Below, piece by piece: positions 22,071-34,012 of a stretch of 64,000 nt of DNA. This DNA comes from Pectinophora gossypiella. Taxonomy: Eukaryota; Arthropoda; Insecta; Lepidoptera; Gelechiidae. Position 1 is the stretch's first letter; every line of letters begins with the position of its first letter. The position numbers and the translations under genes are program-made. Location: NCBI RefSeq assembly GCF_024362695.1, contig NC_065408.1, forward strand, positions 2,852,001-2,916,000, written 5' to 3'. The notes below the pieces were generated by a model. It did not search any database. It was not told the DNA's origin and was given only the letters and a program-made list of their open reading frames with translations.

Positions 22071-22567
22071 TTTTTTGTTATGTGCCCCATTCTTGCAGTC
22101 TGTGGTCGGAACTCAAACTACCATAGAACAAGTCACTTCCTTGTAACTTGAATATTTCTGAACCAATATTGATGAAACTTATACTCATCTCTAAGTTGGA
22201 GAACACTTAGTAAAAGAAGTATTGCAATCACACATGTTGAAATGTATTACATTGTATTTAGATTTAATTTGTTTAATATGTTACAAGTTATTTAAATGCT
22301 GTAATGTTATCTATTATATTTTAATAATTGTTTAAAATGTCTATATGGCCCTGCAAACAGAAAAAAAATATTGCAATATGATTTGTAGTTTTTGAGAAAT
22401 GTATGTACAAACATACATATAATATACACTTTCCAAATTTATGTGTTAGAAAGCCCACATAGACTATCATATAAGTACCCACAAATATTATACAATTCCG
22501 ACAATAGTACATACGTATGGGTCAAATTGATGATCTCCTTCCTTTTTGAAGTCAGTTAAAAATCACT

Positions 22568-22807
22568 CCAGGATCCCCAGTTTGGTTAGGACATTGTAGA
22601 CTGATCACCCAACTATCCGAAAGTAAAATGAATCGTGGTTAGGAGGGTACATTATGAAGTCCCGGCTTATAATTATGGGTACTTTAGAAAGTATTTAGGT
22701 GTTACAAGAGCCATAATTATCAGGGGCCTTTGGCGGATCAATAGCTCTGATACCAGGGTTGATAAGGTTGGTTATTGATCTTACAACCCGCACGAAAGAA
22801 GTAGAAG
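22568..22807 (+). mobile_element. SINE-2 copy, head missing
   Basis: From GGATCCCCAGTTTGGTTAGG to CAACCCGCACGAAAGAAG. The central block is partly lost. Confidence 0.7.
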
Positions 22808-23574
22808 AAAAGTGGAATAATGAAGGATATTTAACATTCATTATTATCTACTTATGTCTACTAATTAACTAAGATGGACAATTCGTCTCAAGTTTGTTAA
22901 TTGAGTTCTGTGATTTCGTCTTTGAACTAATTATAATTAAATTAAGACAACGAGATCTCTCAAATGGTCTTAAAATAATAATAAAAAAAAATACTTTCAC
23001 AAATACAATTAAGGATTGGAACAATTCGTCTTCATTTTCTCAATATAATTTTGAGAGGCACGCAGAGTAATTATTTATCATAAAATTAGGTCAGGGGGTC
23101 AAACAAAAGTATTTTTTGGAAATGCATATAAAAAAGATATAGCCAAAGGATTGGTGTTATTATTTATTTATTTATTTGTACACAATAGAACACAGAAAGA
23201 AACACACAAAGAAATCAGACAGTACAGGTAAGCTTATCTCTAAAAAAGAGATTTCTTCCAGCTGACCTACTACGATAAGGATACATGCAGTGTATAATAC
23301 TACAGATAGACATACCTACATACGCGTACAAATCTTATGAAATTACAAGAACAATTACACTTACTAATATAAAGACAAAAAAATATATCTACATTTTGGA
23401 TATATTAACTCCTGATTCAGTCATAACTGAAGTCCTTTAGACTAAAGTAAGACCGAGAGGGGGTGAGGTAAATCAACCTCGGCGGCCGGTATAAATTAGC
23501 GCGGGGCGCAGAGTAACCGTTATAGACCGGTATTATACGCTTATACGCAATGCCTTGACACATTAACATTATAA
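22808..23574. other. AT-rich stretch with repeat-H fragment
   Basis: TTTATTTATTTATTTG at 23163 and AGTAAGACCGAGAGGGGG at 23448 (repeat-H end) are the only landmarks. No gene seen. Confidence 0.4.
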
Positions 23575-23790
23575 CTTTTTTATATTATGTGACTATGGTC
23601 GAGACGTCGAAAGACGTCGATGGAAAGACGTCGAGGGAGGAGGAAGAAGTCATGGCTGCGGAACATCCGCGAATGGATCGGCGTTACAACCGTAGAACAG
23701 CTGTTTCGTCTTGCTTCTGACAGAGAAGAGTTCTCAAAGCTGACGGCCAACGTCCAGTAATGGACAAGCACTAGAAGAAGAAGAAGAAGA
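23575..23790 (+). pseudogene. LINE reverse-transcriptase C-terminus fragment with (GAA)n tail
   Basis: One frame reads GRRKKSWLRNIREWIGVTTV (with small variation) and EQLFRLASDREEF before a TAA at 23759-23761. This pattern (RxxSWLxNxxxW...ELFxxA) closes several lepidopteran LINE open frames. It is followed by an AGAAG repeat tail. Confidence 0.65.
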
Positions 23791-23796
23791 AGACTA

Positions 23797-23964
23797 TGGT
23801 CCGTGCTTCGGAGTGCACGTTAAGCCATTGGTCCTGGTTATTAGCCGTAAAAACACCTCCACTAACCCGCAATGGAGCAGCGTGGTGGAGTATGCTCCAT
23901 ACCCCCTCCGGTTAATTGAGGGGAGGCCTGTTCCAGCAGTAGGACGTATATAGGCTGTTTATGA
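23797..23964 (+). mobile_element. SINE-1 copy, head missing
   Basis: Starts at the central block (GGTCCGTGCTTCGGAGTGCA) and runs to the tail CCAGCAGTAGGACGTATATA and GGCTGTTTATG. It follows the LINE tail without gap. Confidence 0.85.
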
Positions 23965-24021
23965 TATTATGTGACTATGGTAACATCACAATCCAGCAAT
24001 GTCATCTGAGGTCAAAAGAGG

Positions 24022-24325
24022 GTCCGCTTACCTAACCTGAAGTTTTGACAGGGCTGGTCTTTTTAGAAGCGATTGCCTGTTTGACCTTCCGACCCACGAA
24101 GGGTAAGCCAGCCTAATATAGGTTAGGTCAACTCCGAAAGGTATTTCTCGAGAATATGGGATTTTCTTTATGATCTTTTCCTTTAACTCTGAACTCTTTG
24201 ACATGTGGACAATTATTATGATCTAAACAAGAATTCCAAACAGAGTAAAGGAAAAAATAATATCTTACTGGAATCGAATTTACGACATCAAGTGTTCTTC
24301 CAATTGGGCTATCAAGGGCCAAGAA
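24022..24325 (-). mobile_element. SINE-4 copy, near full length
   Basis: Tail ACCTAACCTGAAGTTTTGAC at left, head GGCCCTTGATAGCCCAATTG at right (minus strand A box TAGCCCAATTGG), with a degraded B box. It ends in a short poly-A side at 24330. Confidence 0.8.
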
Positions 24326-24680
24326 GATAAAAAAAAAAGTTAAATAACTAAAACCCGACCACGGAAAAAATACGCTCTAAAAAGTATGAAACAAGAAAAT
24401 AGGTATATTTCTCTGAAATTCTTCCGAATAGTGATGTTTAGAAGATAGCCGTGGTCCTCTGCCGTGGTAAGCAAACTCTTAGGACAGATTGACATAGCCA
24501 TATTACCCACATTATAACAACCGGAAAATCAAGACGCTTCTTGGGACACCTCATTTGTTAAATTCTGATAGATGACTAAGAAGTTAGATTGAAACAGACG
24601 AGAATACACACACACATACATAGCGCCCAAACACAAAACCCTCCTTTTGCTTCGCGTAAGGTTACTATCGCTTCACTCAC

Positions 24681-24842
24681 CTGTATAGAATCGACAAACG
24701 GGCCAAAGGCCTTCCACGGGCTGAAGATGATGTTGTTATTCTCATCTGTCGGAGGGGGGGTGCTACGTCCCAGCTGTGGGATGTCAATGGAGACAGCTGG
24801 GCTGGGCAGGATCCGCTGCTGTATCACTGGCTTTCCTTGAAT
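24681..24842 (-). CDS. Beat-like protein, inserted in-frame exon (54 codons)
   Basis: Exon of 162 bp, phase 0 on both sides. Acceptor TTTGTCTACAG, donor GTGAGT. It encodes IQGKPVIQQRILPSPAVSID, then IPQLGRSTPPPTDE and NNNIIFSPWKAFGPFVDSIQ. It is Pro-rich in the middle with a more hydrophobic end (FSPWKAFGPFV). It follows the Ig half exon at 48125-48258 in frame and leads in frame to 20321-20437. I do not recognise homology outside this gene. Splice sites, frame, GC content and order all support it, though it could be an alternative exon. Confidence 0.68.
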
Positions 24843-25143
24843 CTGTAGACAAACAGAACATATATCTTTTATATATAGGTTTATACATTAACTCCCACTC
24901 ATCACGTTGGGATCATAGATAATTGATGTCACGTGGTTTCCTGGATTTGTGCCCGGTTAGTGGCAATATAGTCGCATCCTTATTAAATGGGGCTTAAGGG
25001 CTTGTTACACCTACCTGTATGACAGGCTAGATGCGTCAAGGTCACGGGTGGTTAGCATAGTCCATAAAAAAGTGTTTAAACTTATATTAAAAAAAATGTC
25101 ATTCAGTGTGCGGTTTTCGAAATTTGAAACTTGTTCTAATTTG

Positions 25144-25303
25144 AGGGGTTAAAATGGCCACATAGAAGCAATTCATCTAAGAAAGCAATACTGCAATTTG
25201 ACATTTGCGCATAGGTATCAAAGTAAGTGCGCAATGCAAACAAATGTCAAATAGCAATATTGCTTTCTTAGATGAATTGCTTCGGAGTGGCCATTTTAAC
25301 CCC
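25144..25303. mobile_element. Foldback MITE-F, 160 bp
   Basis: GGGGTTAAAATGGCCACATA with AGAAGCAATTCATCTAAGAA pairs with CTTAGATGAATTGCTTC and GTGGCCATTTTAACCCC at the other end. Arms are about 62 bp. A third, single arm follows at 25308-25400. A related element at 50276 is split by a LINE tail. Confidence 0.85.
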
Positions 25304-25400
25304 CCTGCGCATATAGTAGTAAGTGTGCAACGCAAACAAATGTCAAATAGCGATATTGTTTTTTTAAGATGAACTGCTTCGATGTGGCCTTTTAATCCTG

Positions 25401-26886
25401 TAGTAGTGTAACACTGAAAAAAACTATCAGTGCATGCGATTCGGAAGAGCTTTCAGCTTTAACAGACGTCATATGAAAGGTACTGTAATAACAATATTCT
25501 GTCAGCTTAGTATAACACAATTAATTTCAAGATTATTCATCCGAAATCCTTGTCCTGTCCCGGTTTATAATTTAATTTAGGCCACCTTATTTCACCGCGA
25601 GCATTCTCCACAGACAACAAAAGGCTGTCATCCCGAAAGTCTGTTTTCTCACAATCAATTTTGAGTCCCCCACGGGTCTGGCCCGTTTCATGGGCTAAAA
25701 TAAACTAAATGAATGAATTTTGCCGCCAAACCAACAGGGAGTACCTTGTCAGAGTCAACAAATGTCGACCAGTGGTGAAACTAAGGACATCTGGGAATTA
25801 AACTATGATGGTAGGCTGTGAAAACCCGAGTTTAGCCATTTGCCTCTGTCTGTGGAAGGGATGGTTTTACTTTTTGTTGTTATCGTAGATATGACAACGA
25901 TAAATTGTAGAAATTATATATGCATGTGAAAACAGTTACGTAAAAAGTATAATAGGTATGAATCGTTCAAATACAAAAAATAGACCAAATAAGTGCTTGG
26001 TCTAGTTTTTGTAGTAGAGCGTGGCTCTTAAATTAGTGATGATAAAATAAAAGAGAAGGTCAAGAGAAGAAATGCCATCGACAAAGAATCTAAAATAAAG
26101 ATAAAAATGTAAACAAAGAAAATTTACAATAAAACTGTTATTATTTGTCATTTAATACTCAAATTATATTAATATGGCAAAATACAGCTGATTTAGACAA
26201 AATATTTCACAATCGAATGAATATTCCCTAATACTACACATTCTCTTTCTAATGGCAGCAACGACATTATCGTAATCGTAATTACTATAAAGTTCAAGGT
26301 TCCTATTTCCACCAGAATTCCGCAAAATAAAGCAACAAAACCAATCAAGGCAGAGACAAGGACACAACGCAATAACACGAATGTACCCAAAAACAATGGC
26401 CCAAATAATATCAAATGAAATCGTTACAAAATTCCATTACACGCCGCTTCTCTAAGGACTTACTAGGACGTAGGCTGGCTCCCAAATTACAAATTAAGGG
26501 GGCGAAAAGTCCTTCAAGTAACAATTATTCGATAAAAGCTTGTAATTGTACGAACAAATTGTTAATTATTCGATTTCTCCGAATTGGTTCTGATTTTAAA
26601 AACGTTTATCTTTGGAACTTCTTTAGCGTTGTTCAGTTTCAATCGACTTATTTTGTTGTTGCAACACCAATTATGTCGGACAAAATGAGATACGAGTGGA
26701 TCAGATGAAAGATAATGAGATGCTGCCCACACAATAATAAATACTTAGCTTTCTTTCATATTTTATGTCAAATTGCCTTTGCTTTGAGCTTCTTATTGAA
26801 TGATGGATGGTCATTATATTTATAAATAAAAAAAATAATTCTAATTAAAATACAAAGCACACAAAGCCCGACGCCTATAATACTTA
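25401..26886. other. Intron stretch with few landmarks
   Basis: CCCGTTTCATGGGCTAAAA at 25681-25699 resembles a common interspersed repeat. GAGCGTGGCTCTTAAATTAG at 26018-26037 is the end of repeat-K. An open frame at 26415-26708 shows no recognisable domain. Confidence 0.4.
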
Positions 26887-27060
26887 TACATCATCATCAT
26901 CATCACCAGCCCATTAACGTTCCCACTGCTGGGGCACGCGCCTTCCCTATGGATGGATAGGGAGATCGGGCCTTAAACCACCACGCGAGCCCAGTGCGGA
27001 TTGGTGGTTATTAACGACTGCTAATGCAACCGGGACCAACGGCTTAACGTGCCTTCCGAT
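26887..27060 (-). mobile_element. SINE-3 copy, 5'-truncated
   Basis: On the minus strand: central block CGGAAGGCACGTTAAGCCG, GCAGTCGTTAATAACC-type body, tail CCCCAGCAGTGGGAACG and a (GAT)n end. The tRNA/5S-like head is missing. Confidence 0.85.
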
Positions 27061-27182
27061 AATACTTATACATTTCTCATCAAAAAAATCTAAACACCTC
27101 ATGAATAGATTTCGTAAGGATTATCTGAAAATATTAATTACGGGTATTAGAAATAAACAAATAAATGTCATTTTAGAGAAGG

Positions 27183-27568
27183 TATTGGTGCTAATTCCTG
27201 TAAATACCATCTAATTTTATTTTAAGTTATATCTGTCATTTTCTTATCCGCCGAAAAGGAAAGGGACGGGTAATCGACAAGCATAAAATTTATGGATCAC
27301 ACGTCAATTTTAAGCACAATTCTAAACCAACCGTCTAAAAATTTTACATCCGTCAATAACCCGACACAGTTAAGTAGACAGCACGTCAAACGGATTGCAT
27401 ACCAGCGACGTACCTTTTGATTCGCCCGGGTTATTCATTCATTTACTCATTCTTCCTAAAATTAAGAGCTATGAATCATTCGTCCCTTTCTTTTTCGACG
27501 GATATGAAAATGACGGATATAACTTAAAATAAAATTAGGCGATGTCTGCAGGAATCGGGGCCATTATG
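27183..27568. mobile_element. MITE-C, complete palindromic copy (about 385 bp)
   Basis: Left arm: CTAATTTTATTTTAAGTTAT, ATCTGTCATTTTCTTATCC, AGGAAAGGGACGG. Right arm mirrors it through CCGATTCCTGCAGACATC (rc) and ends near CCATTATGAG. Arms pair for about 95 bp. There is no coding sequence. Confidence 0.85.
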
Positions 27569-27832
27569 AGGTTTTTCATTCGTAAAAGTAAAGTTCCAAA
27601 TTTAAATTACCAATTTTATTAAACTCGTGTTTTGTTTAACAAAAAATCGAAGGTGTTTCGATTTATATGAAAAAAATATTATATTGGGGTAATACAATAA
27701 TAATCTATAATAATAATGATGGTGAACTGTAAATCATTCTTTAAATGACATAATACGCCATTTCAATTATATGACCCATATTTTTTACAGGAACCATAGT
27801 ATTTGATACAATTTCAAAACGTTTAATACGAT

Positions 27833-27970
27833 CTACACTGAACTGGGGGGCATGTATGAAAGTGGAGAAAGCAAGAGAAGTATGTCAGGATCGAAGCCAA
27901 TCAAATTCCATAGTCTCTGCTTACCCCGGTGGGAACTAGGCGTGAGTTTATGTATGTAGGTATGTATTAA
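27833..27970 (+). mobile_element. LINE 3' tail fragment
   Basis: GTATGTCAGGATCGAAGCCA, ATTCCATAGTCTCTGCTTAC and GGCGTGAGTTTATGTATGTA, as at 7630 and 14031. Confidence 0.6.
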
Positions 27971-28017
27971 GACATAATATAGATTATACAAATATACTTT
28001 ATTGCACCAAAATAAGG

Positions 28018-28165
28018 TACGGTCACGAGTACTAATATGTATACATTTATAAAACCATGTCACATTATTTTTTTTTACAAATTAAACAGTAAGTATCATT
28101 AAATGTCAAATATGACAGTGCGACAGGGTTCTAAAGTGGCTACATGATATTGCTCATGACTGCAC
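28018..28165 (+). mobile_element. MITE-D, uninterrupted copy
   Basis: Begins ACGGTCACGAGTACTAATAT and ends GATATTGCTCATGACTG, the two ends being imperfect inverted repeats. Its centre CATTAAATGTCAAATATGAC is the intact version of the site into which a Helitron has inserted at 56300/58672. Confidence 0.8.
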
Positions 28166-28454
28166 ATGGCAAATGGCGGGCTTATTGATTTGATATTATT
28201 TTATATGAAAACCTAAAGAGTGAACTACCTCAATACAAACCTATATTACTGAATTGGTCACCTCAGAAAGCAGACAGATAGAATTAGTGTAGGATAGCGC
28301 CGGCCGATGATGGAGTGTTGTCATCACTCACAGCAGATATACCCCTGAGGGTAGTAAGGCGAGAAATGTCTATATCGATATGTTATATTATAGAAGTTCC
28401 GTGTATTATGTTGTATTTAACGGCAACTTCACAGTTTTAAATGTATATGGGTGT

Positions 28455-28737
28455 ACTGTACAGTCATGAGTAATATCATGTACCCATTTTAAAACCCTGT
28501 CGAACTATCATTAATTTGACATTAAATAAAAAAAAAATATTACGGGTAAATTGGACCCAGGATGTTAGTAACATTGATTTCTTACTCACTAATATTAGTA
28601 TTAGACAGATACAAAATACACACGCATACACAATAAAAATAAGACATACTAATAGAAATGAGCTTACGGTTTAATTTGTCAAAAAAGTTAATATGACATG
28701 GTATCAAAGTGTATACATATTAGTACTCGTGACCGTA
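28455..28737 (-). mobile_element. MITE-D copy with internal insertion
   Basis: Inverse orientation: TACAGTCATGAGTAATATCA at left, ATACATATTAGTACTCGTGA at right. About 130 bp of unrelated AT-rich sequence (about 28526-28668) separates the two halves near the same AAAT site. Confidence 0.75.
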
Positions 28738-28879
28738 CATGTCATACTAACATTTATTAATAGGGACACCACAGTAACAAATAAAAAAAAAACAAAACAC
28801 GGAATAACACACGGAAGAACAACTTACACAAGAGATTACAAATAAATATAAAGTATGGCAAATTGTAATTGAGTGTATG

Positions 28880-28970
28880 GACTCGTCAACAATAGTGGTG
28901 GTGTCCTTAATAATAAGGCCTCACTCAGCATAAGCCGCGGCGTGAACCACGACGCTGAAATAAATATTTA
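28880..28970 (-). mobile_element. LINE 3' region fragment (copy at 32600-32850)
   Basis: Shares AAGGCCTCACTCAGCATAAG and GGCGTGAACCACGACGCTG with 32640-32700 in inverse orientation. Confidence 0.55.
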
Positions 28971-29499
28971 AGGTCTGAAATTAATATTTCATCATTCATA
29001 AATTACATTAAGCATTCTAAAACTTAGGTATTTATCTTCTGTGAAAAACCGGACCTGTAATCCACATGTTAGGTAAGTGAACCTTTGAGACAAAAGCTAT
29101 AGATAACGCTTGGGAAAGCAGTCTATACGAAGAACAGGTAAGATCCATTGACCGAAACCGGTCTTCAGGAAATTTACACGCTAAAACATATAATACCACG
29201 ACCATAAACTATACTATATTATTATATTATATCTGTTTTATATGTGTATATATTTATCTTGTAAAATACTTATTTATGTAATATTAGGTTGTGAGAAGCT
29301 GCAGTAGTTTTAGGCGGATGAGACGTTCGTTATGTAAAATTGACGATTCAAAGTGTAACTATGTTACCTATTGAATAAAGATATTTTTGAATTTGAATTT
29401 GACTTAGTAATAAGTATACATTTAGTTTACTTGCTATTCATAGATATTAACTCATTTATTGCGTGATAACACCGGCCCACTGAGTTTCTTTGAGGCTGT

Positions 29500-29625
29500 C
29501 CAAGGTTAGCTGGAAGAAATCCCAATTAGGGATAAGCTCGCCTATGCTTTATCTAACGATAAATTATATGTATATTTTCTTTGTATTCTATAGCAATAAA
29601 GAGTATACAAACAAACAAACCATAC
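29500..29625 (+). mobile_element. LINE 3' end
   Basis: TTAGCTGGAAGAAATC, GGATAAGCTCGCCTATGC, AGCAATAAAGAGTATA and a (CAAA)n tail match the LINE tail family at 50560 and 62309. Confidence 0.6.
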
Positions 29626-29949
29626 CGCATTGGGGTAGGCAGAACCCATGGAATTCCAATTACTATGATATTGATACACCATTTAAAATAACCTCTCTTC
29701 CTAAGAATTTTTGGATCTCGGATTTTATACAACGTTAAAATTTAATACCCTTAGGGTTTCTTGAAAGGTTTCCAAAGGTTAAAAGGTAATAAAATTAAAG
29801 CATAAACTTTCGAGCTAATTACATTCGCTGCTTCAGAGTAATAAATATACGTATAGAACCGAGTATTATATTATTTACTAAATTAGAGTTGAAGATTAAA
29901 CATACGCTGAAGATGAGTGTCTGGAATTCTTGATGGACGCTTATTTTGA

Positions 29950-30170
29950 ACCTTATAGAGGGCAGCAGTAACTATCAGTACTATTCAGAGGACGAGGACA
30001 GGAGTCCTAGTACGGCTTTGAAATAGACTACTCGAGCGCTATCCCAATGGCGTCAGACAGAGTACTGCGGGGGAAAAGGCAAGAAGGAAACCACTACTCT
30101 ATTTTTCCCTAAAATAGTAGCATGGAGAATGCTACACGGATAAGAGCGTGGCTCTTAAATTAGTGATGAT
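29950..30170 (+). repeat. Repeat-K copy
   Basis: GCAGCAGTAACTATCAGTAC to GAGCGTGGCTCTTAAATTAG, with a GATGATGA tail. This suggests a retroelement 3' end. Confidence 0.65.
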
Positions 30171-30197
30171 GACACTTATTTTATGTGAACTTTCTTC

Positions 30198-30425
30198 TCA
30201 AATGGGGACCGTCATTTCGAACCCCGGTACCGAAATTGCACCAATGAGTTATTAATTATAAGTGCAGTTTTCACTAACACAGTCGGCTCTTCTATTATAG
30301 ACGTCGTGACGGTTCACCACCTATCACATTGGTCTAACAGATAGCTCGGCGCAGTGTGGGTACTTAGTTTATCTCGCGATAGATGTACCTTTGACTACGC
30401 CATTGGGATATGGTAGTGAGCAGTT
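30198..30425 (+). mobile_element. SINE-5 copy
   Basis: TCTCAAATGGGGACC, a B-box-like TTTCGAACCCCGG at 30213-30225, ACACAGTCGGCTCTTCTA, GTTCACCACCTATCAC and GATAGATGTACCTTTGACTA. The opening residues of the tRNA-like head, seen in the copy at 39790, are diverged here. Confidence 0.7.
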
Positions 30426-30487
30426 TGATGTGTAATAAAAGCTTCAATATTATATGCCAATAGGATACAATTATAATAATTAAAACA

Positions 30488-30590
30488 CAAAATAACGGGT
30501 TCTTACCGCGTTTCAAACGGGTAACGGGTTCTTACAGTGTCGAAATATCCCCATTTTAAACGGGGTAAGAACCCGTTATTATGTGTTTTA
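30488..30590. mobile_element. Small palindromic element (AATAACGGGTTCTTACC)
   Basis: AATAACGGGTTCTTACCGCG at 30491 pairs with GGTAAGAACCCGTTATT at 30566-30582. Related pieces are at 39685-39728 and 48562-48645. Internal CAGTGTCGAAATATC is shared. Confidence 0.7.
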
Positions 30591-31005
30591 ATTATGATAA
30601 TAACCGCATAAACTTTAAAAAACGTACAATTATAATTATCGATATATTTGTTTCCCATCACTAGAAGAGAAGCGAGCATCCCCGACGGGTTTATTATGAA
30701 CGGAACTGTCATAGGATGCCTATTATGTGGCAAGGAGTCGTTAATTTTATTTATTATCCGTTATCTTATTGGCGGAAGTGCTTCGTAAATACGTTATATT
30801 GAAATGATATCTTTTTATTTTGACGTCTTCTTTGCCATAATGTTACGATCGGCACAGATATGAGCGGAGATTTTTATGGGATATTTTTATTTTGAAAACG
30901 TGTATTTTAACGATATATCTACTGGAAAAATCTGTTTAAATTTTGTTTTGAGATTTTTGCGATAGCGTTGTTCGTGATTACCATACGAGACGCTAATACT
31001 GTTAA

Positions 31006-31105
31006 TGGCAAAATTCCCAGTGGTCTTATCAGTAAGTCTATTGGGAAGGAAATTCCCAGTAATTCAACTCGTAAAACTACTCGGAAGACTACTGGGAATA
31101 GGGGG
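31006..31105. repeat. Short foldback
   Basis: ATTCCCAGTGGTCTTA and AAGACTACTGGGAAT form a 15-bp imperfect stem, with a second ATTCCCAGTAAT inside. Purpose unknown. Confidence 0.5.
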
Positions 31106-31707
31106 TATTTTATGTGTTTCTCATTGATCAGTAGGGTTGATAAATTCATTTAAAAAACAATCATTTTAGACGCAATGCTGAGATTCGCACCCAACTAGGA
31201 ATTCAGCCTGTAGTCTAAAATTTTGTATCGAGGAAAATCTTTAGCGCTCCCCATTTTTCCGACCAACTAGTTCATGTCAAACCGCGGCAAAATATTGTTG
31301 TTTTCAACTGTTTATTTAATACTAAAAAAACAACCGCATCTTCTGTTATTGCGAATACAAAATCCATCATGAAATCACCAACAAAATGACTTTTCATAAA
31401 ATATATTTTCAAAGCAACAACGTTGCAAATGAAAATTGGTTCTGTACCGATTACTTCGATCCAAAATCGATTCAGTTGGAAGTAACGAACCGAAGCTCTA
31501 TAACTATTACCCTTTGGTTAAAACGGTCGGACACAGACTTCCGTAGCGATGTAGTATTCAGGATTTAGTTGATAGCCAACAGCAATATATAATGGTTTTG
31601 ATAATCCTAAAGTGATTGAGTCATCAGGTAATATTGGCCCCATTGGTTTAATTTGACATAGACTCTATGAATTTCTGTGCGATTTGAAGCGTTTCGATGA
31701 TTTTCCT

Positions 31708-31990
31708 CATTCAGCGCTTATCGCTATCGACTAAGGTCGATTAATTCTTTCACATTATTATCTTTTCACACGACCCCCTGAGTCGAGGTTCGCGCCTAAC
31801 TAGGCAACCTCAGGCCTGTTGTCTTAAATTTTGTACCTCAAAATTTATCCAACAGGCCTAACACAAGTAAATATTTGCTTAAAAGTTGTCCCAAAAACGA
31901 GAATTGTATCGATTTTTGGTAAATAAATAATTTTTGATTTGATTTGATTCAATGCCATTTGCGGCAAATCTACAACGAGTCGCGTTAAAA
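31708..31990 (-). repeat. Repeat-R copy interrupted by LINE-like tail
   Basis: Repeat-R at 31708-31835 and 31950-31990 is separated by about 110 bp ending GATTTGATTTGATTC, a retroposed tail. The GAGGTTCGCGCC motif is retained. Confidence 0.6.
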
Positions 31991-32237
31991 AGAAAAAAAA
32001 ATAGCGAACCTATTTAAAGTGTATTCGTCTTAGTTTGCATTAATTGTGTAGACTAGTTAGTTTAAATGAGTCTCGAGATAGTTTGAAGTAAGTGGTTTGA
32101 ATTGTTACTCAAATAAAATCATTTGTCTAACAAATTGTAAAGGCACTTTTGTTAATTAGTTTTACCTTAATAGACGTAGCTCTTGTGTGGTTTTAATAGA
32201 GCTGTGTTCATCGTAAGATGAAATTCGGGTAAAGTAC

Positions 32238-32427
32238 ATCTCGAGCTCCTCCGTGCTTCGGAAGGCACGTTAAGCCGTTGGTCCCGGCTGCATTAGCAGT
32301 CGTTAATAACCACCAATCCGCACTGGGCCCGCGTGGTGGTTTAAGGCCCGATCTCCCTATCCATCCATAGGGAAGGCCCGTGCCCCAGCAGTGGGGACGT
32401 TAATGGGCTGGTGATGATGGTGATGAG
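32238..32427 (+). mobile_element. SINE-3 copy, 5'-truncated
   Basis: ATCTCGAGCTCCTCCGTGCT through GCCCCAGCAGTGGGGACG and the (GAT)n end. The body is intact and the head missing. Confidence 0.88.
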
Positions 32428-32599
32428 GTACATTACAAGGACCAGTTTTTTTACCGTTTATACCTGCATTAATTACTATTATAATACTAACATTAAGTAT
32501 TTATGTATACGTTTTTGTGATATATTTTTTATGTACACCTAAATTACATTTTAAGTAATTTGGTACTTAATGTTTAATCTATGTACGAATATTAACACA

Positions 32600-32850
32600 T
32601 ATTTATGAAACACGACGTTCGTGCCTCACCCAGCAGAGTCCACATAATACCAGCGTCGTGGTTCACGCTGCGACTTGTGCTGAGTGAGGCCCTTTTATCT
32701 CAGGACGTCCACCACCACCTTATGATCATTCTAATAAACATCCTCCTATGCTTTTTGTAATTGTTTTGTGTCAAATTTCAAATGATGTTATTGTCGTGTC
32801 TTTGTATGTGGCATCCTTTTAAAATAAACCATTTCTATTCTATTCTATTT
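32600..32850 (+). mobile_element. LINE 3' UTR with repeated TTCTA tail
   Basis: CACGACGTTCGTGCCTCACC, GGTTCACGCTGCGACTTGTG, then AATAAACCATTTCTATTCTA. No open frame remains. Confidence 0.6.
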
Positions 32851-33369
32851 TCTGGGAAAACCACATAACTAATGCTAATTCCGACATCAAAAACATCATA
32901 AGAGTAATGACGTCAGGTTGAAAAGAAAAATGGAATTAGCAACACAAAGGACGGGACGCGTTGGGAATAAATTTGCAGTACACAGGCTGCGTGCGCCTCT
33001 ATTTTAGTAATTTTTACCACCACGGCGCAATGCAACTTTATTGGCTGGGTTTTTGTATATGAATTTCGCTGTACGACCTGCCTGTAATGTATTTTGGAGA
33101 AAACATCGCGTATATTTTATACTTTGATTATAATAACAACATGAAAAAAGGCTCACAGACACAGACTACATCCCAATGGTACAAAAAGTCAGGTAGTGCA
33201 AAGAGCAAAAGTTCAGTCACTGAGCCCAGCGAATTATTTTGTAAACAGTGGTGAAAACCATTAGTTGTCATAATTATAAAACTTATGTTTTTGTAGATGT
33301 TTTTGCTAGTACAGAAACGACATGTAACCAGGAGGTCTTAAGTTAATTTATTACTTTTGCAGCTTATCT

Positions 33370-33465
33370 TTTTTTTTTGACGTGACTTATTGTAGATTTG
33401 CCGCAGATGGCATTAACTACTTGGCTTAAATGGGGAGCGCTGAAGGCTCTCACCCGGAAAGTTTA
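33370..33465 (+). repeat. Repeat-R fragment
   Basis: TTGACGTGACTTATTGTAGA through GGGAGCGCTGAAGGCTCTCA. Confidence 0.7.
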
Positions 33466-33469
33466 TCGT

Positions 33470-33650
33470 ACATCCATCGCAAGGTGAACTAAGTACCTAC
33501 GAATTATCGAGCTGTCTGTTAGGCCTAGGTGAAAGGCGGCCGATAAAGGTCGAGCCAACTGTATTAGTGAAAACTGCACATAAGATAAATTAATAACTCA
33601 TTGATGCAAGTTCGGTACCGGGTTTCGAACCGACGCTAGTTTGAAAAGCA
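33470..33650 (-). mobile_element. SINE-5 copy
   Basis: ACATCCATCGCAAGGTGAAC to GGTACCGGGTTTCGAACC, the B box lying near 33620 on the minus strand. It abuts the Repeat-R fragment. Confidence 0.65.
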
Positions 33651-34012
33651 AGCCATTATTGTTGGGTAAATTATTAATTATAATTATCCAGTGTAAATAC
33701 AAATTGGAATTTAATGTAACAGCATCGCAATGGAATGAGCCATGTTTTATTAAGATTCAATCAGTGTCGTGTTTTCATGTTGAGTGCATGAAATAATAAT
33801 TGGGATGTAATGTATTCATTTCGTATTCATGAAGTATGTTTACCATGTTACCTTTGGTATTGTAAAGAAGTGGGATTGAATGAGAAACGTATTGAATATG
33901 TAATAACATATTTACAACGTGGCGTGAACAGGAAATGATACAAATGAAACCCTGTTGTAGGAATACCAATGAGAACAAAGGCTTGTATTATTGGAAAATG
34001 TACATAATATCA

